Positions 41,417-54,111 of a stretch of DNA of 64,000 bases are shown one piece after another. The stretch spans positions 124,001-188,000 of the forward strand of contig JAIOQX010000002.1 in assembly GCA_021108415.1 (NCBI GenBank), in the 5' to 3' direction. Both the position numbers and the translations under genes were made by a program. Source of the DNA: Acholeplasmataceae bacterium (GTDB lineage: Bacteria > Bacillota_I > Bacilli_A > Acholeplasmatales > Acholeplasmataceae). Below the pieces are notes generated by a model. The model did no database searches and had not been told where the DNA came from. It worked only from the letters and a program-made list of their open reading frames with translations. Within the stretch, counting starts at the first letter, position 1. Each line of letters begins with the position of its first letter.

Positions 41417-41926
41417 ATGGGATATGTCATTTTACAATTAGCACTAACAATCGATAATTATATTGCTAGATTAGATGGCTCGGTAGACTTTCTTGATCCT
41501 ATAGATGACAGCTTTAATAATCAATTTAAAAATTTTATTGATTCTATTGATTCGATGATCATGGGTAGAAATACTTATGAAGTGATGCTTAAATTTGGTG
41601 ATATACCATTTAAGAATAAAAAAATATTTGTGTTGACTCATGATGTAAACCGATATACACATCCTGACATTATCTTTACAGACATAAACATTAAAAAATT
41701 AGTTGATCAATTAGATGGAAATATTTGGTTATTTGGTGGAGCAAATTTGATTACACATTTTATGGATGAAAATCTTGTAGATGAACTTCAATTATATACT
41801 GTGCCAAAAACAACTGGTTCTGGTATTTCATTATTTAACAAACATGATCAAAATAATGAGTGGACTTTAATATCACATGAGCGTTTTTCAGATAATTTGT
41901 ATACTATCTATCGAAAAAATAAATAA
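41417..41926 (+). CDS. Dihydrofolate reductase-like (RibD C-terminal domain) protein
   Basis: QLALTIDNYIARLDGSVDFL, IMGRNTYEVML, IWLFGGANLITHFMDENLVDELQLYTVP. Confidence 0.88.
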   Translation: MGYVILQLALTIDNYIARLDGSVDFLDPIDDSFNNQFKNFIDSIDSMIMGRNTYEVMLKFGDIPFKNKKIFVLTHDVNRYTHPDIIFTDINIKKLVDQLDGNIWLFGGANLITHFMDENLVDELQLYTVPKTTGSGISLFNKHDQNNEWTLISHERFSDNLYTIYRKNK

Positions 41927-41934
41927 GCATTTAA

Positions 41935-41967
41935 AAAGCATCTACCAAAGAGGTAGATGCTTTTTTA
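41935..41967. terminator. Bidirectional terminator
   Basis: AAAAGCATCTACCaaagAGGTAGATGCTTTTTT. Confidence 0.85.
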
Positions 41968-41970
41968 TAC

Positions 41971-43104
41971 TTAATTTTTAAACATATTTTTAAATTTATT
42001 CCAAGTTGACTCTTTTTCTTTAGATTCTAAAGTTTCTAATTGTTCATAAAGTTTCTTTTCTTGTGAGGATAAGTTCTTTGGAACACTAATTTGCACGATA
42101 ACTTGTTGATCGCCTTTTTTCTTAGATCTAACATTTGCAACACCTTTTTCTCTCATTCTAAGTGTTGTCCCATGTTCAATACCTGCAGGAATCTTTAAAT
42201 CAACATCACCATAAATCGTTGGAATTTCTATTTTAGCTCCTAAAACTGCTTGAGTTACTGTAATTGGAACTTCTAAGATAATATCATCACGATGGCGTTT
42301 GAATACTTTATGGGCTTTTACTCTAAAGTTTAAATATAAATCACCTTTAGATCCACCTTTAGTCCCACCATTACCATAACCCGCAACTTTTAAACTCATA
42401 TTTGTATCTACACCTGCAGGAATGTTAACTTCCACAGTTTTTTCGACTTTTTCAATACCAGTTCCGTTACATGTATGACATCTCTTATTAATTACTCTAC
42501 CTTGTCCACCACATTTTGGACAAACTTGTTGTGTGCGCATCGCACCAAACATTGTTCTTTGTTCAACATTTACAAATCCATCACCATGACATCTATCACA
42601 GACTTCTACATCTTTAGAAGATTCTGCACCTAAACCGTGACATGTATGACATTCTTCTTCGACTTGAACACTAATTGTTTTTTTAGTCCCTAAAACAGCA
42701 TCCATAAAATCAATGGTCATCGTTTTTTCTAAGTCTTCTCCTCTTTGAGGTCCATTATAGTTTTGTCTTTGTTGAGATTGAGAACGATTTCCACCACCGA
42801 AAAATTGTGAGAAAATATCTCCAAATCCACCAAAATCTCCAAAACCTTGTCCACCGCCAAAGCCTTGAGCTCCACCAAAAGGATTACCATCATGACCGTA
42901 TTGATCATAAGCTGCCTTTTTTTGTGCATCATTTAGGGTATCATAAGCTTCTTGTACTTCTTTAAATTTACTTTCTGCGTTTGCTTCTTTAGATATATCT
43001 GGATGATACTTTTTTGCTAGTGTTCGATAAGCTTTTTTAATCTCATCATCACTAGCACCTTTTTTTAATCCCAATACATCATAATAATCTCTCTTATTTG
43101 CCAT
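41971..43104 (-). CDS. dnaJ: Chaperone DnaJ
   Basis: J-domain HPD ([11 protein letters not shown]), G/F region, four CxxCxGxG motifs. Confidence 0.97.
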   Translation of the reverse strand: MANKRDYYDVLGLKKGASDDEIKKAYRTLAKKYHPDISKEANAESKFKEVQEAYDTLNDAQKKAAYDQYGHDGNPFGGAQGFGGGQGFGDFGGFGDIFSQFFGGGNRSQSQQRQNYNGPQRGEDLEKTMTIDFMDAVLGTKKTISVQVEEECHTCHGLGAESSKDVEVCDRCHGDGFVNVEQRTMFGAMRTQQVCPKCGGQGRVINKRCHTCNGTGIEKVEKTVEVNIPAGVDTNMSLKVAGYGNGGTKGGSKGDLYLNFRVKAHKVFKRHRDDIILEVPITVTQAVLGAKIEIPTIYGDVDLKIPAGIEHGTTLRMREKGVANVRSKKKGDQQVIVQISVPKNLSSQEKKLYEQLETLESKEKESTWNKFKNMFKN

Positions 43105-43126
43105 AAATCATCAACTCCATATTGAT

Positions 43127-43145
43127 AAAGGGGCGTGGCCCCTTT
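43127..43145. repeat. GC-rich hairpin between dnaK and dnaJ
   Basis: AAAGGGGC-gtg-GCCCCTTT. Confidence 0.7.
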
Positions 43146-43148
43146 ACT

Positions 43149-45552
<2,404 letters not shown>

Positions 45553-45558
45553 CCTTTA

Positions 45559-46575
45559 TTATTTTTTATACAGTTTTCCTAAATTGCTTGCGATATATTC
45601 AACAAGTGGAATTACTTTGCTATACTGCATTCTTGTAGGTCCTAATACTGCAATGGTTCCATGTTCATTTTCATTAATCATATAGGGAACAGAAATAACC
45701 GTGCAATTTTCCATTGGAATCAATCTTAAATCACTACCAAATCTAATGGATAGTCCATCTTGATTACCAATAAGTTTTAATAAATCTCTTCTATCAAACA
45801 TATCAACAAAGCTCTTCATATGCTTGGCACTATGAAACTCAGGTTGATCAAACACATTGGTTACACCTGATAAATAAAAATTTTCTTCAGCAAATTTTGA
45901 AAACGCATTAATAAATGATTGCAAAATCTGTGTTTGATAAGTCATATATGATTCTATTTGTTTTTTAGCAAATACATTTTCTAAAATATGATTTGCTTGA
46001 ACAATACTTTGATCTCTAAGTAGATCATCTAATGTCTTAATAACCTCTTTGACATCATTAATATGTCCTTCTTCAGGTACTCTAATTGATTGATGCTCTA
46101 CATGTCCTTGGTCAGTTACAATTAAGATAACTGCTTGAGTTGATGTCAATGGAACAAAATCAATTTTTTTAATTTTTGCAGTCGATCCACTTGGTCCAAT
46201 TGCTAATGCTGTATAATTTGTTAATTCTGACAACAAATTCATCGCATCTTCTATTGCTTGTTCTCTTGCAAGTTTGTTTTTCATGAAGATTTCATCAATT
46301 AAAGGAAAAGATTCTAAAACATCTTGATCTCTTGTGACTAAATGTTCAACATAATATCTATATCCTTGTTCTGATGGAACACGACCACTTGATGTATGCG
46401 TTTTTTCAAGAAATCCAAGTAATTCTAATTGCGCCATATCATATCTAATGGTTGCACTTGAAAAACTTAAGTAAGGTAAATGAGTTAATGATTTTGAACC
46501 AACAGGTTGTGCATCTTTAACATAGAGCTCAATAATGGCTTTTAAGATTAATTTTTGTCTACTTGTAATCATCAA
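45559..46575 (-). CDS. hrcA: Heat-inducible transcription repressor HrcA
   Basis: MITSRQKLILKAIIELYVKDAQPVGSKSL, FSSATIRYDMAQLELLGFLEKTHTSSGRVPSEQGYRYYV. Confidence 0.96.
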   Translation of the reverse strand: MMITSRQKLILKAIIELYVKDAQPVGSKSLTHLPYLSFSSATIRYDMAQLELLGFLEKTHTSSGRVPSEQGYRYYVEHLVTRDQDVLESFPLIDEIFMKNKLAREQAIEDAMNLLSELTNYTALAIGPSGSTAKIKKIDFVPLTSTQAVILIVTDQGHVEHQSIRVPEEGHINDVKEVIKTLDDLLRDQSIVQANHILENVFAKKQIESYMTYQTQILQSFINAFSKFAEENFYLSGVTNVFDQPEFHSAKHMKSFVDMFDRRDLLKLIGNQDGLSIRFGSDLRLIPMENCTVISVPYMINENEHGTIAVLGPTRMQYSKVIPLVEYIASNLGKLYKK

Positions 46576-46584
46576 TTCACCTCT

Positions 46585-46611
46585 TTAGCACTCCGTTTTG
46601 GATTGTGCCAA
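46585..46611 (-). promoter_or_regulatory. CIRCE-like operator upstream of hrcA
   Basis: Minus strand TTGGCACAA-N9-GAGTGCTAA; right arm matches the CIRCE consensus exactly, left arm is divergent. Confidence 0.8.
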
Positions 46612-46615
46612 CATT

Positions 46616-46644
46616 ATTGTATAATATTTGTTTGGCACTGTCAA
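46616..46644 (-). promoter_or_regulatory. Sigma-A promoter of the hrcA-grpE-dnaK-dnaJ operon
   Basis: Minus strand TTGACA-N17-TACAAT just upstream of the CIRCE-like site. Confidence 0.8.
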
Positions 46645-46669
46645 GGGTTATGTGCTACTTTTACATAAA

Positions 46670-46698
46670 AAAAGCAAAATGTGTGATTTTGCTTTTAT
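46670..46698 (-). terminator. Terminator of the MBL-fold gene
   Basis: AAAGCAAAATgtgtgATTTTGCTTTT. Confidence 0.65.
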
Positions 46699-47309
46699 TT
46701 TTTGAGCTGTTTTGCCCACTTTATATAATAAGGATTTTGTTTTTGTTCATACCTTATCGTTGTATGTTCATCATGTCCGGGATAAACTTTAGTCTGTCCT
46801 GGTAATTTCATTAATTTGATAATACTTTTTCTTAATTCTACTAGAGACCCTGAATATAAATCATGTCTACCAACACTTTCCTTAAAAAGCGTATCACCAG
46901 CAAAAAGCTTTGACTCATAGTAGTAACAAACACTTCCCTTTGTATGTCCTGGTGTATGAATAACTTCTATAAAACCATCTGCTATCGGTATTTTCATACC
47001 ATCAGTAACATATTTAAACTGAAGTTCTTTTCTCTTATAAGGATGACTTTTTGGATGATACCCATTATATTGGTCTTCAAATAACAAATGTGCATCGTCT
47101 AAATGAAGATAGATTGGACAATCAAACATATGAATTAAATCTACATGGTCCATGTGTGCGTGTGTCAATAAGATTCCTTCTAGTTTCCTTGTGTCTAATG
47201 CTTCTAATATGCTTTCTAAATCATGTGAGGGATCTACTAAAAAGCATGTGTCAAAACGACATAGTAAATAACTATGTGCAAATGTTTTGTTTTCTTTAAA
47301 TGTTTTCAT
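46695..47309 (-). CDS. Metallo-beta-lactamase-fold hydrolase (glyoxalase II-like)
   Basis: LLTHAHMDHVD, VIHTPGHTKGSVCYY, LFAGDTLFKESVGRHDL, VYPGHDEHTTI. Confidence 0.9.
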   Translation of the reverse strand: MKTFKENKTFAHSYLLCRFDTCFLVDPSHDLESILEALDTRKLEGILLTHAHMDHVDLIHMFDCPIYLHLDDAHLLFEDQYNGYHPKSHPYKRKELQFKYVTDGMKIPIADGFIEVIHTPGHTKGSVCYYYESKLFAGDTLFKESVGRHDLYSGSLVELRKSIIKLMKLPGQTKVYPGHDEHTTIRYEQKQNPYYIKWAKQLKK

Positions 47310-47340
47310 ATGATAGAAAAAAAACTATTCATAGAATAGC

Positions 47341-47490
47341 TTATTTCTTCTCTTTATGGATTGTATATTTTCTTTCACGTGGGCAATATTTCTTAAATTC
47401 TAAACGTTCAGGTTTAGTTTTTTTATTTTTATCTGTATGATAATTTTCTTCGCCGCATGAAGTACAAACCAGTTTTACAAGATCTCTCAT
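47341..47490 (-). CDS. rpmG: 50S ribosomal protein L33 (absent from the ORF track)
   Basis: Own translation: [49 protein letters not shown], with GGAGGG RBS upstream. Confidence 0.95.
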   Translation of the reverse strand: MRDLVKLVCTSCGEENYHTDKNKKTKPERLEFKKYCPRERKYTIHKEKK

Positions 47491-47647
47491 GTCAATCCCT
47501 CCAAACATACGAAGATATTATATCAAAAGCACTGGTTTATTTCAATCATTTTATGCTTTTTAATATATTTTGTTGCTTTTTCTTTTAATTATGTATAAAA
47601 CTATCATTTTTTGTGTGTTTATCTTATAATGAATGCGGGTGATAAAA

Positions 47648-48706
47648 ATGTTACAAAGAGAAAAAACTCATCCTATAAAAATAGGATCATATACAATGGG
47701 TGGAAATAATAAGGTTTATATCCAATCCATGACAAATACATATACAAAAGATGTCGAAGCAACTGTAAAACAAATCTTAACACTAGAAAAAGCTGGTTGT
47801 GAGATCATCAGAGTTGCTGTTCTTGATTTAGTAGATGCACAGGCAATCAAAGAAATAAAAAAACAAATTCATATTCCTTTAGTTGCAGATATCCATTTTG
47901 ATTATCGATTAGCACTTGCTTCTATTGAAAGTGGCGTTGATAAAATTAGATTAAACCCGGGTAATATATTAAAAAGAGAACACGTAGAATTAGTTGTTAA
48001 TGCCTGCAAAGAAAAAGGTATTCCAATTCGAATTGGTGTCAATAGTGGATCACTTCCAGGTAGAGCAGAACCTACACCAGAGCTTATGGTCAAAGTTGCT
48101 AAATCTCATATAGATATTTTAGAGTCTATGGATTTTCATGATATTGCATTGTCTTTAAAAGCTACTGATATGAATTTAATGATTGAGACTTATAGACTTG
48201 CTGCAAAGACTTTTAATTATCCTCTACATTTAGGTGTAACTGAGGCTGGAACAGCCTTTAGCGGTGGAATTAAGAGTGCTATGGGCATTGGTATCCTTCT
48301 TCACGAGGGCATTGGTAATACAATTAGAGTATCTTTAACAGATAATCCAATTTTAGAAATACAAGCCGCAAAAGAAATTTTAAAAAATTTAGGATTAAAA
48401 GATAAAGTACCTAATTTGATAAGTTGTCCGACATGTGGGCGTATTCAATATGATATGATTGATATCGCTAAAAAAATAGAGGCTTATTTACTTAAAGTGA
48501 ATAAAACAATTAATGTTGCGATTATGGGATGTGCAGTTAATGGACCTGGTGAAGCTAAACATGCAGACATTGGTGTTGCAGGTGGTAAAGGTGAGGCTAT
48601 TTTATTTAGAAAAGGTAAAATTGTTAAAAAGATTAAAGAATCTGAAGTCTATGATGAATTGATTAAAGAAATTGATCAATTTGATGATTCTATATATGAT
48701 AAATAA
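47648..48706 (+). CDS. ispG: 4-hydroxy-3-methylbut-2-en-1-yl diphosphate synthase
   Basis: [83 protein letters not shown]. Start 47633 or 47648. Confidence 0.95.
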   Translation: MLQREKTHPIKIGSYTMGGNNKVYIQSMTNTYTKDVEATVKQILTLEKAGCEIIRVAVLDLVDAQAIKEIKKQIHIPLVADIHFDYRLALASIESGVDKIRLNPGNILKREHVELVVNACKEKGIPIRIGVNSGSLPGRAEPTPELMVKVAKSHIDILESMDFHDIALSLKATDMNLMIETYRLAAKTFNYPLHLGVTEAGTAFSGGIKSAMGIGILLHEGIGNTIRVSLTDNPILEIQAAKEILKNLGLKDKVPNLISCPTCGRIQYDMIDIAKKIEAYLLKVNKTINVAIMGCAVNGPGEAKHADIGVAGGKGEAILFRKGKIVKKIKESEVYDELIKEIDQFDDSIYDK

Positions 48707-48707
48707 A

Positions 48708-48744
48708 AAAATGCAGGTGTCTAAGATTAATTAGACCCTGCTTT
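48708..48744. terminator. Terminator between ispG and csoR
   Basis: GCAGGTGTCTAagattaatTAGACCCTGCTTTTTTTAT, one mismatch in the stem. Confidence 0.65.
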
Positions 48745-48746
48745 TT

Positions 48747-49010
48747 TTATTTAATGTATTTCTTTAAGATTTGAATCACTTCTTCTATTTTTTCTTCATG
48801 CGTTCCATCTACAAATGATTCTTTGACACAAGTTTCAATATGTTGTTGTAAGATTTGTAAATTTGCTTTTTTTAATAAAGCTTCTACAGCCATGATTTGA
48901 TTAGCGATATCAACACAATATCTATTCTCTTCTGTCATTCTAATGACAGCTTCAATCTGACCTTTAGCAGTCTTTAATACATTTAATGATTTACTGTGAT
49001 CATGATTCAT
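48747..49010 (-). CDS. csoR: CsoR/FrmR-family metal-sensing repressor
   Basis: KTAKGQIEAVIRMTEENRYCVDIANQIMAVEALLKKANLQILQQHIETCV with C...H..C pattern, in a copper operon. Confidence 0.88.
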   Translation of the reverse strand: MNHDHSKSLNVLKTAKGQIEAVIRMTEENRYCVDIANQIMAVEALLKKANLQILQQHIETCVKESFVDGTHEEKIEEVIQILKKYIK

Positions 49011-51456
49011 GTTTAACCTCCAAGTGTTTATTAAGATTTACTTTTTTTAATCTTAGGGAATTATAAATAACATTTAAACTACTCATTGACATTGCTGCAG
49101 CTCCAATCATTGGATGCAGCAAACCAAATACTGCAAATGGAATAGCTACTGCATTATAAAACCATGCCCAGAAGTAATTTTGTTTAATTTTTTTAAATAT
49201 AGCTTTTGATAATTCTACTGATTCTAAGATTGTAACAAGTTCACCCTTCACCAAAGTAACATCTGCAGCTTCTATAGCAACATCAGTTCCAGTACCTATA
49301 GCAATACCTACATTAGCCTGTTTTAAAGCAGGTGCATCATTAATACCATCACCTACCATCGCAACCAATCCATAAGATTCTTGTAGTTTTTTTATTTCAT
49401 CTACTTTACCGTTAGGAAGCACATTGGATATAACATGTGTAATACCAGCTTTTTTTGCAATAGCGTTAGCTGTTCTTGTATTATCCCCTGTAATCATAGC
49501 TGTTTTTATACCTTGTGATTCAATGGCTTTAATCACATTGATGACTTCTTCTTTGAGAGCATCTGCAACTGCAATGATTCCTAAGATTTCAGAATCAGAT
49601 GATACAATCATCACTGTTTTAGCTTGTTCTTCAAGTTTAACCATATCATCTTCATATGCTTTATAGTCTAGATTAAGTTCATCTATTAGTCTTCTATTTC
49701 CAATATAATAAACGATATCCTTAATACTACCTTTAATTCCTTTAGATGTTAAGGCTTCAAAATGTTTAACTGTCTCTAATTTAATCTTTCTTGATTTAGC
49801 TTCTTCAACGATTGCTGATCCTAATACATGCTCTGATCCTACTTCTAATGATGCAGCTATCTTTAATAAATTTATTTCATCATCACTTTTGATATCAGTT
49901 ACTACAGGTCTACCAATAGTCAATGTCCCTGTCTTATCAAATGCGATGACCTTAATATCTTTTAAGGTTTGAACAGCTTCTCCATTTCGTATTAAAATGC
50001 CTTTTTGCGCACCTATACCACTGCCTACCATTAGTGCCGTAGGCGTGCCTAAACCAAGCGCACATGGACATGCTATAACCAATACGGCTGTAGCTGTTAC
50101 AAATGAGAGAGTCAATGTTGATTGATCTGTATTAATCCACGGTAGGATGTTTTCAAAAGTTCTTAAAATGCTTAGATGAAATTCAGTAAATATATTAAAA
50201 GATATAAATGTTAATACTGTAATCACCATAATCGCTGGAACAAAATATCCAGTGATTTTATCTGCAAATGCTTGAATAGGAACTTTAGATCCTTGACATG
50301 CTTCGACTAAATCAATAATTTGAGCTAAGAAAGTATCATTTCCTACTTTAGTGACTTCAACTTTTAATAACCCTTGTTTATTGATGGTCGCACCTATAAC
50401 TGGATCACCAACACTTCTTTTAACTGGCATGGATTCACCTGTAGCAAGTGATTCATCTATTAAAGATTCACCTTCTATAATGATGCCATCTGTTGGAATC
50501 TTAGTTCCTGGTCTAATGATCATGATATCCTTAACTGAAAGTTCACTCGTTAAGACTTCTATCTCAGTACCATCAACAAGAATTGATGCTGTTTTTGCAC
50601 CCATTTCAATTAACTTCTTGATGGCTTGAGATGCTTTTCCTTTTGCTCTTGATTCTAAAAACTTACCGATTAAATGGAAAGTCATAATAGTCGTTGCCAT
50701 TTCAATAAATGTTGTGATTGGCAAAAATAATCCTAATAATCCGATTAAATATGGAGGTAGTGATCCTAAAGAAACTAAGACGTCCATATTTGGTCTACCT
50801 GATTTTAAAGATTTAAAACTTGTTTTATGGACATGTGCTCCTAATATAAAGACAACAGGAAAACCAAAAATTGCAGTAATGATTGTATATCCAGGAATTG
50901 CTATAACAAACATATGGATAAGCATCATACTCATGATCACTGCAGATATCGATGCAGAAATAAGCATCTTTTCTTTAGCTTTTTTCATCTTTAAGACATC
51001 TGGATCTATAGATTGATCAATTTCAATCTCTAATAAAGCATCATATCCGACATCTTGTACTGCTTTTTTGATTTGACTTAATTTTAAAATATCAGTATCA
51101 AAAGTAACAGTCATCTTATCATTTGCAATATTTACATGTATTTCTATAATACCTTCTAATGATTTAACTGCATGTTCAACATTACCTGCACAAGATGCAC
51201 AAGTCATCCCATCGATGACAAAAATCAATTTTTTGATATGTTCTTTTTTTAAAACTGCATCAAATCCTGCACTTTCTATCGTCTCAACAATCCCATCAAT
51301 TGATATTTTAGTTTCATCAAATTCTATAATTGCACTATCACTTGCTAGATTAACATTTCCTTTAATAATACCTTCTTGATTTTTTAAGACATGATCAATG
51401 GCATTTGCACATGATGCACAAGTCATACCAATGATGTCAAACTTTTCTTTTCTCAT
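49000..51456 (-). CDS. copA: Copper-translocating P1B-type ATPase with two N-terminal HMA domains
   Basis: Two GMTCASCA motifs, CPCALGLGTPTA, DKTGTLT, MVGDGINDAPAL. Confidence 0.95.
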   Translation of the reverse strand: MRKEKFDIIGMTCASCANAIDHVLKNQEGIIKGNVNLASDSAIIEFDETKISIDGIVETIESAGFDAVLKKEHIKKLIFVIDGMTCASCAGNVEHAVKSLEGIIEIHVNIANDKMTVTFDTDILKLSQIKKAVQDVGYDALLEIEIDQSIDPDVLKMKKAKEKMLISASISAVIMSMMLIHMFVIAIPGYTIITAIFGFPVVFILGAHVHKTSFKSLKSGRPNMDVLVSLGSLPPYLIGLLGLFLPITTFIEMATTIMTFHLIGKFLESRAKGKASQAIKKLIEMGAKTASILVDGTEIEVLTSELSVKDIMIIRPGTKIPTDGIIIEGESLIDESLATGESMPVKRSVGDPVIGATINKQGLLKVEVTKVGNDTFLAQIIDLVEACQGSKVPIQAFADKITGYFVPAIMVITVLTFISFNIFTEFHLSILRTFENILPWINTDQSTLTLSFVTATAVLVIACPCALGLGTPTALMVGSGIGAQKGILIRNGEAVQTLKDIKVIAFDKTGTLTIGRPVVTDIKSDDEINLLKIAASLEVGSEHVLGSAIVEEAKSRKIKLETVKHFEALTSKGIKGSIKDIVYYIGNRRLIDELNLDYKAYEDDMVKLEEQAKTVMIVSSDSEILGIIAVADALKEEVINVIKAIESQGIKTAMITGDNTRTANAIAKKAGITHVISNVLPNGKVDEIKKLQESYGLVAMVGDGINDAPALKQANVGIAIGTGTDVAIEAADVTLVKGELVTILESVELSKAIFKKIKQNYFWAWFYNAVAIPFAVFGLLHPMIGAAAMSMSSLNVIYNSLRLKKVNLNKHLEVKHES

Positions 51457-51668
51457 GCTTTAACTTCAGCTCTAAATCCAAGTCTAGTGATTTGTGACAT
51501 AATTTTTTCATCGTCAATTAAATTTTCATCATAAGTCACCACGACTTCACCTTCCATATGGTTAACAACACAATCTTCAACTTCTTTATTTCTCTTGATG
51601 ACTCTTGTAACACTACTTGCACATCCTTGACAAGTCATGCCTGATACATTATATTTTTTTGTTATCAT
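51453..51668 (-). CDS. copZ: Copper chaperone, HMA domain
   Basis: MITKKYNVSGMTCQGCASSVTRVIKRNKEVEDCVVN. Confidence 0.88.
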   Translation of the reverse strand: MITKKYNVSGMTCQGCASSVTRVIKRNKEVEDCVVNHMEGEVVVTYDENLIDDEKIMSQITRLGFRAEVKA

Positions 51669-51686
51669 TTTTATTCTCCTACTTTC

Positions 51687-51708
51687 TACCCCTCTATATG
51701 GGGGGGTA
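51687..51708 (-). promoter_or_regulatory. Candidate CsoR operator
   Basis: TACCCC-N10-GGGGTA palindrome (TACCCCTCTATATGGGGGGGTA on + strand) directly upstream of copZ. Confidence 0.8.
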
Positions 51709-51761
51709 TTTTTATTATATCAAACTTCTTGATTAGAGTAAAGAAAAGTGAAGTTTTAACT

Positions 51762-53309
51762 TCACTCTTCTGGTTCATATAATGATATTTCATAATCACA
51801 AATATCTTGATAAAATTCTTTTTCATGAGAAACTAAAATTAATGTACCTTCATAAGTAATTAATGCATCTTTTAATGCTTCTTTAGCTGCAAAATCTAAA
51901 TGGTTAGTAGGCTCATCTAATATTAAGACATTTCCTTTTTGATGTCTTAATAATGCAAGTCTTACCTTAGTTTGCTCACCACCAGACAAGGTGTTGATAT
52001 CTCTAGTTGCCATTTCATAATCTATACCCTGATTTGCAAGTAAACTCATCACATCTTTTTTTGTAAAATGCTGATATCTATGATGAACAACTTGAAAAGG
52101 TGTTATACCGTCATCAAATTTAGATTCTTGTTCGAAATATGCAATGTGAGCTGTATCTATCCAGTGATATTCTCCACCTAATTTAGGGATGATATCTAAT
52201 ATCGTTTTTACAAATGTCGATTTACCTACTCCATTTTTACCCGTTAACGCAACTTTTTCTTGTTTTAAGATTGCCATATTAAGTGGTTCTAATAAAGAAT
52301 CACTATATCCTATTTCTAAATCTATTGAAGTAAACACATCTTTTCCTGTCATTTTAGATAACGGAAAATTAAAATGATAAGTCTTTGATTGATCTGGTGC
52401 TTTAATCCGTTCAATCTTAGCTAACATCTTTCTTCTACTTTGAGCTCTTTTAGTTGTAGTTGCTCTTACAATATTTTTCTTAATAAAATCTTCTGTCTTT
52501 TTAATAAACTTTTGTTGAGAGACAAATGCCTTTTCTTGTTGTGCAACTCTTAATTCTCGCTCAGATAAATAAAAGAGATAATCTCCTTTATATCTACTGA
52601 TTTGTCCATTTTCTAGCGCAAACACTGTTTGTGCGATATCCATCAAGAACTCTTCATGATGTGAGACCACGATAAACGCTTTATCATAGCTGTTTAAGAA
52701 CTTTGTGAGCCATTCTATATGTTTGACATCCAAGAAGTTTGTAGGCTCATCTAATAACAATACATCTGCATTTTCTAGTAAGAGTTTACCTAAAATAATT
52801 TTAGCTCGCATACCTCCTGATAAATGCTTAATTTGCATATCTAAAATATCCATCTGTAGTCCTAGTCCATGAATGATGTTACCCACTAATGATTTCATTT
52901 TATAAAACTCTGAATCAAGTAATTGTTCTTGAAGATCTGATGCCCAATGCATGATCTTTTCATGCATATCTTCAGGTGCAGTTGCAACTGATTGATATAA
53001 TTTTTCCATTTCTTTTTCTTTTTCAAACAATGGTAAAAAAACGTCATATAGATAAGACTTAACTAAAAGCTTAGGATCTATTTTTGCATATTGGTCTAAA
53101 TATCCTATCTTTTTATTCGTCATCCAATTGATCGTTCCTGCATCTGGTTTTAAACTCTTATCTAATAATTTTAATAATGTTGATTTACCTGTTCCATTAG
53201 GTCCAACTAAAACAGCATGTTCTCCTTCAAATAAACGCATTGAAGCTTGTTGGTAGAGTTGTTCACCACTATAACTAAATTTTATGTTTTCTACTTCTAA
53301 AATACTCAT
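51762..53309 (-). CDS. ABC-F family ATPase
   Basis: Two ABC domains (GPNGTGKSTLL, GKNGVGKSTFV), LSGGMRAKIILGKLLLENADVLLLDEPTNFLD, LSGGEQTKVRLALL; no TM segments. Confidence 0.93.
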   Translation of the reverse strand: MSILEVENIKFSYSGEQLYQQASMRLFEGEHAVLVGPNGTGKSTLLKLLDKSLKPDAGTINWMTNKKIGYLDQYAKIDPKLLVKSYLYDVFLPLFEKEKEMEKLYQSVATAPEDMHEKIMHWASDLQEQLLDSEFYKMKSLVGNIIHGLGLQMDILDMQIKHLSGGMRAKIILGKLLLENADVLLLDEPTNFLDVKHIEWLTKFLNSYDKAFIVVSHHEEFLMDIAQTVFALENGQISRYKGDYLFYLSERELRVAQQEKAFVSQQKFIKKTEDFIKKNIVRATTTKRAQSRRKMLAKIERIKAPDQSKTYHFNFPLSKMTGKDVFTSIDLEIGYSDSLLEPLNMAILKQEKVALTGKNGVGKSTFVKTILDIIPKLGGEYHWIDTAHIAYFEQESKFDDGITPFQVVHHRYQHFTKKDVMSLLANQGIDYEMATRDINTLSGGEQTKVRLALLRHQKGNVLILDEPTNHLDFAAKEALKDALITYEGTLILVSHEKEFYQDICDYEISLYEPEE

Positions 53310-53824
53310 TTTGGTAAATCAAAAGATTTCACAGTAGATGACACTTCATCTTCAATGTAAATCCATTGCTCCCTTACAAAATCTATATCACTGACAATTT
53401 TATCGACATGTTGAATAAAATATTTAGCAGTTGCGGTCGCAAGGATTTCTTTATTGGTGTTACACACATAACCTTGACCTTCAAACATGCGACTTCGAAT
53501 ATGTGATACGCTACCTACTGTATATAAAACTTGATCTAGGGGAATAGGTTTGATAAATCTAACAGTGATTTCAACTGTTACGCCCCAGATGTTTTCATCT
53601 ATGGTTTGAACTGCTCTACCAATCGTTTCATCTAAAAGTGCAGTTACAATACCCCCATGCATACGCTCAGGATAGCTTTGATGAACATCATGACCTTTAA
53701 AAACACCAATAAGTTGATTGCCTTCAAGTTCATAATAAGACGTGTTTAAGCCTGCTTTATTGTGAATACCACAGACAAAACACATTTCAGAATTATTTTG
53801 TTTTTTCAAGACTTTATAAATCAT
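53306..53824 (-). CDS. Hot-dog fold PaaI-like thioesterase
   Basis: MHGGIVTALLDETIGRAV; CFVCGIHNKAGL N-terminal motif. Confidence 0.82.
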   Translation of the reverse strand: MIYKVLKKQNNSEMCFVCGIHNKAGLNTSYYELEGNQLIGVFKGHDVHQSYPERMHGGIVTALLDETIGRAVQTIDENIWGVTVEITVRFIKPIPLDQVLYTVGSVSHIRSRMFEGQGYVCNTNKEILATATAKYFIQHVDKIVSDIDFVREQWIYIEDEVSSTVKSFDLPK

Positions 53825-54111
53825 ATAATCATTAACTCCATTTCAGTATATAAGACAAATAAGAAAGCAAGAATTGCAGTGATGAAAAAAACAATAACAA
53901 GAATTCTATATAGCCTAGATATGATGTTTTTCTTTTTTTCTAATTGATAAAATCCAATAGATAAAGGTACAAACCAAATTATTAATCTTTCTTTAAGCGT
54001 ATAACTAAATTGCATAGAATAAGCAACTCTTAGTGCTAAAAGTGTTGTTGTTCCAATAATTAAGGTGAACCAAAATGCATTGATTAGTGTGAAAATCATG
54101 ATTTCAAACAT
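53821..54111 (-). CDS. Small hypothetical membrane protein
   Basis: MFEIMIFTLINAFWFTLIIGTTTLLALRV...; start placed at 54111, overlapping the upstream small ORF by 8 nt. Confidence 0.6.
   Translation of the reverse strand: MFEIMIFTLINAFWFTLIIGTTTLLALRVAYSMQFSYTLKERLIIWFVPLSIGFYQLEKKKNIISRLYRILVIVFFITAILAFLFVLYTEMELMII

Noticed and set aside
49424-51016. Several plus-strand ORFs (49424, 50351, 50714) inside copA
   Set aside because: Antisense shadows of the P-type ATPase.
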